Source: Pelobium manganitolerans (GTDB taxonomy: Bacteria; Bacteroidota; Bacteroidia; Sphingobacteriales; Sphingobacteriaceae). From it: a DNA stretch of 64,000 nt. The translations under genes and the position numbers were made by a program. Each line of letters begins with the position of its first letter. Position 1 is the first letter of the stretch. Location of the stretch: NCBI RefSeq assembly GCF_003609575.1, contig NZ_MBTA01000025.1:268374-332373 (forward strand), written 5' to 3'. Below, piece by piece: positions 24,871-34,117 of the stretch. Under the pieces are notes generated by a model that was not told the origin of the DNA, made no database searches, and saw nothing but the letters and a program-made list of their open reading frames with translations.

Positions 24871-25253
24871 TATTTGTCTTTTATGGCGGCCAGCAACAGG
24901 CTAAACCATCCAAAAATAAACAGCAAGCCGCCCAAGGGCGTAACAGGCCCAATAAATTTAGTGTTGATGCCCATAACGTCTTTTAAGGCTATAAGGTACA
25001 AAGAACCACTAAAAAGCAGGATGCCGAATACAAAACAATAAGAAGAAATATTGATGAGATTATTTTTAAAGCGCGCAAAGGTGGATAAAAACGCTAAACC
25101 CAAAGTGTGGTAAAAATGGTATTGAACGCCGGTATGCCAGGTTTCTAGTTGCGTGCTACTGATCATGTTTTTTAAAACATGGGCGCCAAACGCACCAAAA
25201 ACAACGGCAAAAATCCCAAATATTGCCGCACTAATAATTATTCTTTTATTCAT
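24870..25253 (-). CDS. DUF423 small membrane protein
   Basis: A 127-residue protein with four predicted helices, matching the YgdD/DUF423 family. The motif G-A-F-G-A-H-V-L-K near residue 21 and G-T-G-V-Q-Y-H-F-Y-H-T-like W-H-T-G-V-Q-Y-H-F-Y-H near residue 39 are family hallmarks. It is an inner-membrane protein of unknown function, first gene of a pair with priA. Confidence 0.88.
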   Translation of the reverse strand: MNKRIIISAAIFGIFAVVFGAFGAHVLKNMISSTQLETWHTGVQYHFYHTLGLAFLSTFARFKNNLINISSYCFVFGILLFSGSLYLIALKDVMGINTKFIGPVTPLGGLLFIFGWFSLLLAAIKDK

Positions 25254-25346
25254 TTCGCTTTGATGGTTTTGCTAATTTAATAAAGATGAAAGCAATTTCC
25301 AGCCTTTGCCACAAAAATCTATTTTTGTAGCTTAGGAATCTGTGAA

Positions 25347-26954
25347 ATGAAGAAGCCCGTTTTTATTATAAGTGCCTTAATGATAGGCATAATTGCTGTT
25401 ACTTGGTTATATTTTAAAAAATTAAACGCATCTACCCTCTCCAGCGAGCAAATTTTTAAAGTTTTACCTGCAGATGCTTCAATCGTTTTTGAATATAAGA
25501 ACGAAGCATACTTTTATGATATCTTCAAAGATTTTACGCTTTTTAGCGATGTTTTAGGAAAAGAAAACCTAAGCCATTTAAGCGCCTTAAAACAGGTGTT
25601 TGTAGATGATCAAAATACCGAAGGCATTTTCAACCAAAGCGATATTTTCTTTTCTGTACATCCAACAAAAGCAAGCGAGGCCGCGCTGTTGGTTGTTGCC
25701 CCACTAAATTTGGAAAGCCACAACTCCGAAGAGCTTTTGGTCGTTCTGAAAAAAAAGTATCAGCTTCGTCAAAATCCCGACGCTAAAAATGCAATTTACC
25801 AGCTTGCCTTTAGCAATAAAACCTACTTCAACTTTTTTATACACAACAACCTGCTGGTTGGCAGCTTTGATGAAAACTTAACCAAAAAAAGTTTGGCCCA
25901 GGCAAACAGCAACAATGATAAAGCCACTTTTAATGCCGATTTTAATACACAACGAAACAAAAACTCCGTTGCCAACTTGTACGTCAACTTTGTCAACTTG
26001 CGCAACTTTGCCAACCATTTTTCGTCCCGAAAAAACCCCTACGAAACCTATTTCCTAAAATCTATTGACGCTACAGCATCACTAAACATCAATTACCAAA
26101 AAAACGCGCTGATGTTTAGCGGCATCACATCGCCAAATTTAAACGCCAAAACTTATTTTAACCTTTTTTTAAACCAAAAACCCGGCGCCACTACCTTGGC
26201 CAAACACCTGCCTTATGATGCGGCTAATTATGCATTGTATTATGTTTCTGATTACGGCAGTTTTAAAAATGATTTGCAAAATTTATTGGCTTCGCGCAAA
26301 GAGGATAAAGATTTAAAAGCGCAAATACAGCGTATTTCTACCAACCACGCTATTAATTTAGATAAGGAAGTTACTGCAATTTGGGGTAAAGAATTCGGGG
26401 TGTTCCAACTGGCCTCCGGAGACAATATAGGCATCGTGAAAAGCACCAATATGAACAGGTTGTCTTTTGTGCTATCTACAATCAGCACAGAAGCCGGAGG
26501 CGATATTCGCCATTTCGACGATTCTTTTATGATGTACAACTATTTTGGCGATCCTTTTAAGCAGTTTCGCCGCCCATACTACACCACTATTGAAAATCAT
26601 TTGGTAGTAGCGAACAGCAGCAATGCTTTACGCCGATTTGTAGAGAATTACCGGGCTCAAAAGCTGCTGGGTTTAACGGATAAAAATATCGACTTCCAAC
26701 AGTATCTATCCAACCAAGGCAATATCTTCTACTTTATACACAACAGCAATTCAAAAGCGATTATCCGCTCTTTTTTGAGCAAAAGCAGCTATAAAAGTTT
26801 TAGAAGTGATAACTTTAAATGGAACGAAATTTACGGCTTGGCCATACAATTTAGCGCCGACAAAGACCGTTTTTTTACCAACTTTTACATGAACGAAACT
26901 CCGGATACCGAAGAACTTTTGCCTAAGATTGATAGCGCGGCGTTGGCTTATTGA
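25347..26954 (+). CDS. Membrane-anchored hypothetical protein (DUF3352-like)
   Basis: A 535-residue protein with one N-terminal membrane helix (about 5-23) and a large exported domain. The opening I-F-K-V-L-P-A-D-A-S-I-V-F-E-Y resembles DUF3352-type surface proteins, which begin by testing 'P-A-D-A' segments; the match is only suggestive. No enzymatic motif was seen. It lies 34 nt before another exported hypothetical gene and probably shares its transcript. A TATTTTTG box lies at 25320-25327. Confidence 0.55.
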   Translation: MKKPVFIISALMIGIIAVTWLYFKKLNASTLSSEQIFKVLPADASIVFEYKNEAYFYDIFKDFTLFSDVLGKENLSHLSALKQVFVDDQNTEGIFNQSDIFFSVHPTKASEAALLVVAPLNLESHNSEELLVVLKKKYQLRQNPDAKNAIYQLAFSNKTYFNFFIHNNLLVGSFDENLTKKSLAQANSNNDKATFNADFNTQRNKNSVANLYVNFVNLRNFANHFSSRKNPYETYFLKSIDATASLNINYQKNALMFSGITSPNLNAKTYFNLFLNQKPGATTLAKHLPYDAANYALYYVSDYGSFKNDLQNLLASRKEDKDLKAQIQRISTNHAINLDKEVTAIWGKEFGVFQLASGDNIGIVKSTNMNRLSFVLSTISTEAGGDIRHFDDSFMMYNYFGDPFKQFRRPYYTTIENHLVVANSSNALRRFVENYRAQKLLGLTDKNIDFQQYLSNQGNIFYFIHNSNSKAIIRSFLSKSSYKSFRSDNFKWNEIYGLAIQFSADKDRFFTNFYMNETPDTEELLPKIDSAALAY

Positions 26955-26988
26955 CCTTTGGTTACAGCATCTGCATCAATAAAACAAA

Positions 26989-28455
26989 ATGAAACGTGAC
27001 ACTTTAGTACTTATACTTTTATTGTGGCCAACCTTGTTTTATGCACAAAACATTGCCTTAAACCATAGCAGTACCCAATTTGATGCTTTTGAAAATCCGG
27101 TTCAACAAGGTTTTCAAAAAGATTTAAGCCGTAAATATGCCATTACCCTTTTTCCGCATTTATTTGTAACATTTGCCTTTGAAGGCGATGCAGAAACACT
27201 TTTTAAACGTGCGCTTTATACCCGAAAAATAAGCAAAAGCAACTTACCCAATTTAGGAGAGAATCACCTCAACTACTTTTACGGAAATAGCAACATCTAT
27301 TTATTCAATTACCGCATCTTTCGCACCCGTAACTACAACCGCGAGCTTGGATTTTCCCTACAACTGAAGGAAGAAGGCAGCAGCCAAATCAGCAACGAAA
27401 CATTTACATTGCTAGATGACTTTAGAAAATTTACCCGGCCCGCCTATACCAACCCTTTTAATTCTTCCGGATTAAACCAGGCTTATTGGCAGCTAGGCGC
27501 CACCTACCGCGAAAATTACGATGACCGCTGGGCTTTTGGCGCCAAATTGAGTCTCCTTAACGGAATTATCTACAATAATTTTAGCATCACCCAGTCGCAA
27601 TTGGAAGTAACGCAAAACACTGCTTACAACGCTGATCTTACCGGTTCCTACATCTCTAGTTTCGGATTCGAGAAGCTCAAGCTCGATCGCCTAATCCCAA
27701 ATCTCAAAAATTTCGGTGGTGCAATCAGTTTGGCCAGCTCGTACCAACATCCTAAAGGCTATTATTTTACCCTGAATCTGAAAGATTTAGGTTTCATTAG
27801 ATGGGGCAAAAACACCGGACATTATAACTTTACCAGCCATATAAACGGTAGTGCAACAGATTCTTCTGCGTCAAAAATCTTTGACCAAATTAAAAACGAT
27901 GCGGCGGTAACAGAACAGAAAAAAGCCTTTTACAGCAAAATAGACAGTAAAATAGAGTTTGCGGCATCCAAAGAATTTGGCTTTTATAAACCCGTAGTAG
28001 CCTTTTCAAAAAGTATTTTTAACCCTCACGGGCAGCTTGCCTTGCTAAATAACTTTAGCAAAAATGCCTTCGTTTTAGGAGTTAATCCTATTTATGATTT
28101 TGAAACTAAACTGAATTTGGGCGCTCAGATTATGGTAAAATCGCCAAATATGGAGTTTTATGTGGGCTCTGAGCAGGTTTTCCCAACTTACTACCTCGCA
28201 AAATCTTATCTTAAACAGGATGAAAGTGTGGGCAGGGGAACGCCGAGGATGGGCGCATATTTTGGGATAAACGTAAAATTTGGCAGTAAAATGCAAGACA
28301 TTGGCACTGCCGATGAAATACAAGGTTTAAATGATAAAGAAACAGGCTTTATTTACCGGATGAGCAATAAAGAGCGCAAAAAAGCACAAAAGCAAAATAA
28401 ACAGATTGAAAAAAATCGGCGCAAAAACGATAAGCGAAACAACCGCAGGCGTTAA
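26989..28455 (+). CDS. Exported porin-like hypothetical protein with basic tail
   Basis: A 488-residue protein with a signal peptide (about 1-19, ending F-Y-A-Q), aromatic alternating strands resembling an outer-membrane barrel, and a strongly basic C-terminus (about 455-488, rich in K, R, N and Q). The tail would face the periplasm or be disordered. It is probably in an operon with the preceding membrane protein. Its stop overlaps the convergent tsaB gene by 4 nt. No family was assigned with confidence. Confidence 0.6.
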   Translation: MKRDTLVLILLLWPTLFYAQNIALNHSSTQFDAFENPVQQGFQKDLSRKYAITLFPHLFVTFAFEGDAETLFKRALYTRKISKSNLPNLGENHLNYFYGNSNIYLFNYRIFRTRNYNRELGFSLQLKEEGSSQISNETFTLLDDFRKFTRPAYTNPFNSSGLNQAYWQLGATYRENYDDRWAFGAKLSLLNGIIYNNFSITQSQLEVTQNTAYNADLTGSYISSFGFEKLKLDRLIPNLKNFGGAISLASSYQHPKGYYFTLNLKDLGFIRWGKNTGHYNFTSHINGSATDSSASKIFDQIKNDAAVTEQKKAFYSKIDSKIEFAASKEFGFYKPVVAFSKSIFNPHGQLALLNNFSKNAFVLGVNPIYDFETKLNLGAQIMVKSPNMEFYVGSEQVFPTYYLAKSYLKQDESVGRGTPRMGAYFGINVKFGSKMQDIGTADEIQGLNDKETGFIYRMSNKERKKAQKQNKQIEKNRRKNDKRNNRRR

Positions 28456-29144
28456 TCTTGTTTTTTCTTGCCAACAATAAAATCTTTTAGATAATAAGGC
28501 TCAAAGTAAGCCACATCTACAAATTGGCCCGCGGTAAACTTTTCCAAAGCTGGTAAGGTTAAATCTTTGGCCGAATTTTCAAAATCGTCCATTAAACGTG
28601 CGTTAAGGTGCTTACCTAACGCTGTCTCGCATTTCATGGCACCATCCCCAAAGAAATAGACCAAATTGCTGTTTAATAAATCAGAAAAGCTGTTCTCGTC
28701 AACAATTACGGCAGCGGTAGGCACCGCCGGATTCAGTTCGTTGTCAAAAAAAGCACAATAAACCTCCATCCTGCGCGCATCAATCATTGGGCAAAAGAGC
28801 GTATTTGGCTGTACAGAAAAACAACGGCTTTTAAAGCCCGAAGCCATCGCTTCCAAAGTATTTATCGCGATAAGCGGAATATCCAATGCATAACACAATC
28901 CTTTTGCGGTTGAAACGCCAATGCGCAAACCGGTATAAGAACCCGGCCCCATGCTCACCGCCACCGCATCTAAGTCGCTAGGTTTTTTACCCGCCTTAGC
29001 TAACGCCTGCTCTATAAATAAAGTGATGTTTGACGCATGTATGTTTTTATCCGTGCGTTCAATGCAAGAAAGCAATTGACCGTCTTTTGCTACCGCAACA
29101 GAACAGGTTTGCGTAGCGGTTTCTATCTGTAAAATTAAAGGCAT
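28452..29144 (-). CDS. tsaB: tRNA N6-threonylcarbamoyladenosine synthesis protein TsaB
   Basis: This 230-residue ASKHA-fold protein begins L-I-L-Q-I-E-T-A-T, and has the conserved G-P-G-S-Y-T-G-L-R-I-G near residue 68, which anchors TsaB in the TsaBDE complex. It helps make the t6A37 modification of ANN-decoding tRNAs. It lies 12 nt downstream of yidD in the minus-strand run rpmH-rnpA-yidD-tsaB. Confidence 0.93.
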   Translation of the reverse strand: MPLILQIETATQTCSVAVAKDGQLLSCIERTDKNIHASNITLFIEQALAKAGKKPSDLDAVAVSMGPGSYTGLRIGVSTAKGLCYALDIPLIAINTLEAMASGFKSRCFSVQPNTLFCPMIDARRMEVYCAFFDNELNPAVPTAAVIVDENSFSDLLNSNLVYFFGDGAMKCETALGKHLNARLMDDFENSAKDLTLPALEKFTAGQFVDVAYFEPYYLKDFIVGKKKQD

Positions 29145-29156
29145 TAAATGATAAAT

Positions 29157-29387
29157 TTATGGTACCGGATCATGACCGTGTGCGCCCCAAGGATGGCAAC
29201 GCAAAATTCTTTTCACCGTTAGCCAAGCTCCTTTAAAGGCTCCGTGTTTTTTAATCGCTTCTACCCCATATTGCGAGCAGGTGGGCGTAAACCGGCACGA
29301 ATTGCCCAGCAAAGGCGAAATTAAGAATTGGTAAGCTTTAATCAACACCAAAAAAAAGAAAGAGAAAATTTTATTCAAAAACTTCAT
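29157..29387 (-). CDS. yidD: Membrane protein insertion efficiency factor YidD
   Basis: A 76-residue protein with a hydrophobic N-terminus, the R-F-T-P-T-C-S-Q-Y motif near residue 32 and the conserved [10 protein letters not shown] end. It assists YidC-dependent membrane insertion. Its ATGA start overlaps rnpA by 4 nt, the usual genomic partnership. Confidence 0.95.
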   Translation of the reverse strand: MKFLNKIFSFFFLVLIKAYQFLISPLLGNSCRFTPTCSQYGVEAIKKHGAFKGAWLTVKRILRCHPWGAHGHDPVP

Positions 29388-29782
29388 GCCTCAACTTTTT
29401 TTAAACAGTCGGCAAATACTGCTTTCAACTTCTTTTCAATAAAGCTAAAATCATGTGCTTTAGTGCCAACGTAGCTTAAAGCCAGCAAAATCTTTTTTCC
29501 ATTGTCTTGAAGTGCAGGATAAAAGACTGTGCTTTTATGCAAACGATAAGCTTCTCTGATGCGTCTTTTTATCAGGTTACGATCTATACTGTGCTTGAAA
29601 CGTTTTTTTGGAACCGCAATTACTACCTGCGCCGGAAAGGCTTGTTGGCTATCGAGAGAAATAAGCCAGGTAACGCGAAATGGATATAACAAAAAAGAAG
29701 AACCGTTTTTGAAAAGCTCATCTAAAAGCTTTTTACTACATAAACGTTCTTCTTTTTTAAAATAATTTGTTTTGACAGTCAT
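29384..29782 (-). CDS. rnpA: Ribonuclease P protein component
   Basis: A 132-residue basic protein with the RNase P protein signature [13 protein letters not shown] near residues 82-94 and an N-terminal K-E-E-R-L-C-S-K segment. It binds the catalytic RNA and helps mature the 5' ends of tRNA. It sits between rpmH and yidD as in most bacteria; dnaA and yidC are not adjacent here. Confidence 0.95.
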   Translation of the reverse strand: MTVKTNYFKKEERLCSKKLLDELFKNGSSFLLYPFRVTWLISLDSQQAFPAQVVIAVPKKRFKHSIDRNLIKRRIREAYRLHKSTVFYPALQDNGKKILLALSYVGTKAHDFSFIEKKLKAVFADCLKKVEA

Positions 29783-29848
29783 TACCGATTGTTAATAGCA
29801 TAAACATCGGCTAATTATCAAATGTTTTGATAATTAAGAACAATCAAA

Positions 29849-30007
29849 TTATGCTTTATGACGACGCTCGTCTGATACAGTTAATCTTTTTCTGCCTTTC
29901 GCTCTCCTAGAAGCCAATACTCTTCTACCATTAGCGGTAGACATTCTTTCTCTGAACCCGTGTTTATTTCTTCTTTTTCTTTGAGAAGGCTGGAATGTTC
30001 TTTTCAT
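29849..30007 (-). CDS. rpmH: 50S ribosomal protein L34
   Basis: A 52-codon reading frame starting at 30007 encodes a very basic protein with the L34 pattern [15 protein letters not shown] and R-R-A-K-G-R. It lies 66 nt upstream of rnpA on the same strand. A consensus promoter lies 44 nt upstream of the start. Confidence 0.97.
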   Translation of the reverse strand: MKRTFQPSQRKRRNKHGFRERMSTANGRRVLASRRAKGRKRLTVSDERRHKA

Positions 30008-30050
30008 GATGTGCTATAATGTAATTCTCGCTCTTTTTAAATCAAGAGCG

Positions 30051-30081
30051 CAAATATAGTGTGTTATTTTTATAAAAACAA
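30051..30081 (-). promoter_or_regulatory. rpmH promoter (TTG-N20-TATATTTG)
   Basis: On the minus strand TTG (30079-30081) is separated by 20 nt from TATATTTG (30051-30058), a full match to the Bacteroidota housekeeping promoter. It would drive rpmH-rnpA-yidD-tsaB. Confidence 0.75.
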
Positions 30082-30127
30082 TCCCGATTAAAAAATAAAT
30101 CTGTACCTAAAACACATAGCGCCAAGC

Positions 30128-30511
30128 TTATTTGTTTTTCAAAATATCGCGTATTTCGGTTAATAAAACCTCTTCTTTGCTAGGTGCAGGTGGCGCAGCA
30201 GGTTTGGCTTCTTCTTTCTTCTTGAATGAATTTAAACCTTTAATCACTAAGAAAAGTACAATAGCAACAATAATGAAACTAATCACGGCAGATAAAAACA
30301 GCCCGTACTTTACCGTTCCAAACGCTGTCAGTTTCTCAATGTCGGATAAATTAGCGGCATCTAAAGCTGGTTTCAGCAATAGCGGAGTAATAATATCCTC
30401 AATAAACGAGTTGATGATTTTACTAAACGCAGCACCGATAACAACGGCAACCGCCAAATCAACCACGTTGCCTTTAACGGCAAATTCTTTAAACTCTTTT
30501 ACAAATCCCAT
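30128..30511 (-). CDS. mscL: Large-conductance mechanosensitive channel MscL
   Basis: The start is set at 30511, giving 127 residues that begin M-G-F-V-K-E-F-K-E-F, the usual MscL N-terminus. The longer frame opening at 30562 adds 17 non-family residues. TM1 (about 15-40, with G-N-V-V-D-L-A-V-A-V-V-I-G-A-A-F) and TM2 (about 68-92) are present, followed by a cytoplasmic helix rich in K and E. It releases osmolytes upon hypo-osmotic shock. Confidence 0.95.
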   Translation of the reverse strand: MGFVKEFKEFAVKGNVVDLAVAVVIGAAFSKIINSFIEDIITPLLLKPALDAANLSDIEKLTAFGTVKYGLFLSAVISFIIVAIVLFLVIKGLNSFKKKEEAKPAAPPAPSKEEVLLTEIRDILKNK

Positions 30512-30667
30512 AAAATTAATTTTTGTTACAAATCCGAAATTAACAATTATCAGCAAAAACACTTAAATGTGCATAAAATTAATTTACGTCAAGTTTTGGA
30601 TTGAAAATTGTTAAGCAGGATTTACCTAGCTTTTTTTAACTTTGATTATCTAACACTTACTATATAT

Positions 30668-32143
30668 ATGCTAAAACAAAACCTCCAACAAAAACTTCTT
30701 CAAAAATTATCGCCGCAACAAATTCAGTTTATCAAATTGTTGCAGGTGCCCACAGTTGCCCTGGATACTAGAATTAAAGAAGAACTGGAGGAAAACCCCG
30801 CGCTAGAAGATTTGAGCCTGGCAGACATGAATGAGCCGGTGGAAGAATACCCGGATAAAGACCCGGATGACGACTTTAAAGCTGATGCGCAAGATGAGAT
30901 GAGCGATGAATTTAATGTTGACGATTATTTGCAAGACGACGACATTAACGATTACGGAAGCCGTTACGATAATAACGATGACGATGATGACAAAAAAGAA
31001 TTGCCTTATGCTGTAACCAATACTTTTTTTGAAAACTTACAGGCGCAGTTGGACCTGGTTGATTTGGGCGATAAAGAATATATGATTGCCCAACAAATTA
31101 TAGGAAGCCTAGATGACGACGGCTATTTACGCCGGGCGATACCGTCTTTAATAGATGACCTGGCTTTTTCGCAAAACATTTTTGCCGAGGAAAACGAAGT
31201 AGAGGAAATGCTGAAGGTGATCCAAACTTTTGACCCCGCCGGCATTGGCGCCAGAGACCTGCAAGAATGTCTTTTAATCCAGCTAAAGAAAAAGGACGGC
31301 AGCAACCCTATTATACAAAAAGCAATTGCTGCGGTAGAAAACCATTTAGACGAATTTACTAAAAAGCATTACGATAAGCTGGAACGCTCTTTAAACATCA
31401 GCGCTGATGAATTAAAGGAAGTAGTTGGTGAAATTTTAAAACTGAACCCAAAACCGGGCGATTCTGGCAGTAGCGCAAACATTAAGCAAATGCAGGTGAT
31501 CCCGGATTTCCACATTGCTAAAAATGACGGAACGCTGGTTTTAACGCTTAACTCTAAAAATGCGCCCGAATTAAGGGTAAGTAAATCTTACCAAGAAATG
31601 TTTCAGCATTACGAAAAAACTGCCGATAAAGACAAAAAGCTAAAAGAAGCAGTGCAATTTGTAAAACAGAAACTCGACTCGGCAAAGTGGTTTATAGATG
31701 CCATTAAACAGCGCCAGCAAACGCTATTGAAAACCATGAACGCTATTATGAACTATCAGTACGATTTCTTTTTGTCTGATGGTGACGAGCGCAACCTAAA
31801 ACCGATGATTTTAAAAGATATTGCAGATCGGATTGGGATGGATATTTCGACAGTTTCTAGGGTGGCAAACTCCAAATACGTGCAAACCGAGTTTGGTACT
31901 TTCTTGCTTAAATCTTTTTTCTCCGAAGCTATCCAAACAGACAGCGGCGAGGAAGTTTCTAACAAAGAAGTGAAAATGATTTTAGAAGAGTGCATTGGCA
32001 AGGAAGATAAACACAAACCTTTGGCAGATGAAAAGCTAACCGAAATTTTGCGCGAGAAAGGGTATAATATAGCAAGGCGTACCGTGGCAAAATACCGTGA
32101 ACAGCTAGGCATACCCGTGGCCCGGTTAAGGAAAGAGCTTTAA
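30668..32143 (+). CDS. rpoN: RNA polymerase sigma-54 factor
   Basis: The start is set at the ATG at 30668 (491 residues), where the conserved region I glutamine-rich helix begins (M-L-K-Q-N-L-Q-Q-K). The frame opening at 30608 adds a non-conserved extension. A very acidic region II (about 65-115) follows, then core-binding domains (about 120-330), an HTH (about 360-400) and the RpoN box A-R-R-T-V-A-K-Y-R near the end. It directs RNA polymerase to -24/-12 promoters needing an enhancer-binding ATPase. A TAACTTTG box lies at 30637-30644. Confidence 0.96.
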   Translation: MLKQNLQQKLLQKLSPQQIQFIKLLQVPTVALDTRIKEELEENPALEDLSLADMNEPVEEYPDKDPDDDFKADAQDEMSDEFNVDDYLQDDDINDYGSRYDNNDDDDDKKELPYAVTNTFFENLQAQLDLVDLGDKEYMIAQQIIGSLDDDGYLRRAIPSLIDDLAFSQNIFAEENEVEEMLKVIQTFDPAGIGARDLQECLLIQLKKKDGSNPIIQKAIAAVENHLDEFTKKHYDKLERSLNISADELKEVVGEILKLNPKPGDSGSSANIKQMQVIPDFHIAKNDGTLVLTLNSKNAPELRVSKSYQEMFQHYEKTADKDKKLKEAVQFVKQKLDSAKWFIDAIKQRQQTLLKTMNAIMNYQYDFFLSDGDERNLKPMILKDIADRIGMDISTVSRVANSKYVQTEFGTFLLKSFFSEAIQTDSGEEVSNKEVKMILEECIGKEDKHKPLADEKLTEILREKGYNIARRTVAKYREQLGIPVARLRKEL

Positions 32144-32149
32144 TTATAT

Positions 32150-32177
32150 AAAAACCGGGAAAATGCCCGGTTTTTTT
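32150..32177 (+). terminator. Rho-independent terminator after rpoN
   Basis: A 10-bp stem AAAAACCGGG/CCCGGTTTTT with a six-base loop and trailing T residues, 7 nt after the rpoN stop. Confidence 0.88.
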
Positions 32178-32227
32178 GTATCATAATTACAGCCTTTTGG
32201 GTATGGACGTAAAAACCTAAAGAGCTT

Positions 32228-32869
32228 ATGAAAAAAATCTACTTTGTAACAATCGCAATTTGCGCGCTTTTGGTCTCGTGTAAAGAAGAAAGCGTTGAGC
32301 CAGAAATGGTTGTTTGCCCATTAGAAAGCATTTTTCCGGCCTGCGAATGCGATGTGGATACCTTGAGCGCCCAAAGCGAATACATAAAAGCAGAAATAGA
32401 CGGCGTTCCGATGTGCTTTGACGTGGTTCCGAATTTCCAGAACGACTTTGGAAATATGTTGTTGTACGGAAACATCATCAGAAACAACGAGTCTGTTTAT
32501 TATGACAACACCCATCTGATTAGAAATACCAAAAATAGCCTGTGGCAAATTGCTTTTTACTTAGAAAACACCCATGCCTTAACTAAAACCTACCCTTACC
32601 AACTTCCTCGGCAAAACCCTGAAGTTTGTGAGATAGGCGAATTGCAGCTGAATGGCGGAGGAATTTCTTTCTCGAATCCGTTTGCGCTAAATAAAATGCA
32701 ACTACAAGTTAACGGCTTTAAAGACGGCTATTTTGAAGGTGTTTTTTCGGGTATCGCGCGCGCGGCAGATGGTTTAAGCAGTGTGCAAATAAGGGAAGGC
32801 AAATTCCGCATTAAGCTTACGCAGATAAACCGAGACCTAAATGTAAACGCCCCTCCTATTGATAGATGA
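32228..32869 (+). CDS. Lipoprotein of unknown function
   Basis: A 213-residue protein with a lipoprotein signal: a charged start, hydrophobic core and the lipobox L-V-S-C with Cys18. The mature part begins with acidic residues and contains three more cysteines in a C-P-L...P-A-C-E-C-D segment (about 32-41). No family recognised. It is flanked by terminators and is probably monocistronic. Confidence 0.65.
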   Translation: MKKIYFVTIAICALLVSCKEESVEPEMVVCPLESIFPACECDVDTLSAQSEYIKAEIDGVPMCFDVVPNFQNDFGNMLLYGNIIRNNESVYYDNTHLIRNTKNSLWQIAFYLENTHALTKTYPYQLPRQNPEVCEIGELQLNGGGISFSNPFALNKMQLQVNGFKDGYFEGVFSGIARAADGLSSVQIREGKFRIKLTQINRDLNVNAPPIDR

Positions 32870-32884
32870 AATTTAATATCATAA

Positions 32885-32920
32885 AAAAAGCCACTTCCGC
32901 TAATCCGAAAGTGGCTTTTT
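32885..32920. terminator. Bidirectional terminator between lipoprotein gene and rpsO
   Basis: A 12-bp stem AAAAAGCCACTT/AAGTGGCTTTTT with a 12-nt loop. The A-run and T-run let it work in both directions between two convergent genes. Confidence 0.9.
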
Positions 32921-32936
32921 AATCTTAAAGCTATGC

Positions 32937-33221
32937 TTAGATAGATTTGATGATATCTCTTAAACCCAAAGCTTTGATAATAGCACGGTATCTTTCAATA
33001 TCTTTTTTGAAAAGGTAACCCAATAAAGCTCTTCTTTTACCAACTAGTTTTTGAAGGGCTAATTGGGTCGAAAAATCTTTTTTGTTCTTTTTCAAGTGCT
33101 CTGTCAAATGCGCAATTCTGTAAGTGAACAACGCTACCTGACCTTCGGCAGAACCAGTGTTGGTTTCAACTTCGCCGTGTTGTTTGAAGATTTCTTTCTT
33201 CTTTTCTGAACTCAAATACAT
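32937..33221 (-). CDS. rpsO: 30S ribosomal protein S15
   Basis: A 94-residue protein with the S15 signature: G-S-A-E-G-Q-V-A near residues 23-30, I-A-H-L-T-E-H-L-K near 35, and K-R-R-A-L-L-G-Y-L near 62. It binds the central domain of 16S rRNA early in assembly. It has its own consensus promoter upstream and a shared terminator downstream; pnp is not adjacent. Confidence 0.97.
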   Translation of the reverse strand: MYLSSEKKKEIFKQHGEVETNTGSAEGQVALFTYRIAHLTEHLKKNKKDFSTQLALQKLVGKRRALLGYLFKKDIERYRAIIKALGLRDIIKSI

Positions 33222-33264
33222 TCTTGAATAATATTAAAGCAATTAAAACTATTTAATAAGGCTG

Positions 33265-33294
33265 CAAATGTAAGTTTATTTGGCTTACCATCAA
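33265..33294 (-). promoter_or_regulatory. rpsO promoter (TTG-N19-TACATTTG)
   Basis: On the minus strand TTG (33292-33294) is followed after 19 nt by TACATTTG (33265-33272), 43 nt upstream of the rpsO start. Confidence 0.72.
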
Positions 33295-33400
33295 ACATTT
33301 ATTTTAAAGTTGGCACAACCGCCGGTTTACTGGTGCAGCATTAACTTAGCAATCTAAAAATTATTCCTAATTTCGAGGCAAAGGCATTTCCTGAGATTGG

Positions 33401-34117
33401 ATGGAGAAAAAGCAAATTATTTCTTATTTCACAAATCGTTATACTTTAAACAAAGAACAACAGCTTTACCTGGCAATCCATGCTAAAAGATACCAGACCG
33501 TCCTAAGTTGGCTCGCTGATAAACACTTTAACCGCGTATTGGATATTGGACCTTCTTATTTGAGCGAGCTACTTCAAAATCATCTTCAAAAGCCTATCAC
33601 GTTAATGGGTTTTGATGCAGAAGAGAGCGTAGGCGGCCACCTCCCCAGCTTAGAAATTTTATCAAACAACCACTTTATACAGCAAAATTTAAATGATTGG
33701 GCTACTGATGCGCAATCTCCCAAGTATGATTTAATCATTTGCGGAGAAATACTGGAACACCTTTACAGTGCTCCCCAAAAGCTATTTCAGAACCTGTACA
33801 AATCTTTAAATACCGGTGGTTTTTTGATTTTACAAACGCCAAATGCGGTAGCTTTACGTAAGCGCATCAGTTTGCTTATCGGTATAAATCCTTTTGAAAT
33901 GCCCCGAGAGAACCAAAAAAACCCCGGCCATTACAGAGAATATACGCCGAATGAGTTGCGCAAGTTGGCACGAGCGAACGGTTTCTGCATACAAAAACTG
34001 ATTTTAGATGAATATTTTGAATATCCTTCATGGCAATCAAAAGTTTATCGGAACGTTAAAAGCTTAATTCCCGCAAATTTGAGAAGCGGCATTACCATCA
34101 TCCTCCAAAAAAAATGA
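33401..34117 (+). CDS. Class I SAM-dependent methyltransferase
   Basis: A 238-residue protein with methyltransferase motif I V-L-D-I-G-P-S near residue 46, an acidic strand end F-D-A-E near 75, and L-I-C-G-E-I-L-E-H-L near 112, as in UbiG/UbiE-like enzymes. F-L-I-L-Q-T-P-N-A follows. The substrate cannot be told. The stop overlaps the next gene by 4 nt (ATGA). Confidence 0.82.
   Translation: MEKKQIISYFTNRYTLNKEQQLYLAIHAKRYQTVLSWLADKHFNRVLDIGPSYLSELLQNHLQKPITLMGFDAEESVGGHLPSLEILSNNHFIQQNLNDWATDAQSPKYDLIICGEILEHLYSAPQKLFQNLYKSLNTGGFLILQTPNAVALRKRISLLIGINPFEMPRENQKNPGHYREYTPNELRKLARANGFCIQKLILDEYFEYPSWQSKVYRNVKSLIPANLRSGITIILQKK

Noticed and set aside
29384..30007. rpmH-rnpA region as a replication origin
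   Set aside because: No dnaA, yidC or DnaA-box cluster is visible; in Bacteroidota this pair often lies away from the origin.
30029..30050. CGCTCTT/AAGAGCG hairpin between the rpmH promoter and gene
   Set aside because: The expected transcription start falls inside its first arm, so it is unlikely to form as an RNA leader structure.
30132..30566. Antisense 144-codon frame opposite mscL
   Set aside because: It mirrors mscL codons exactly and has no recognisable product.
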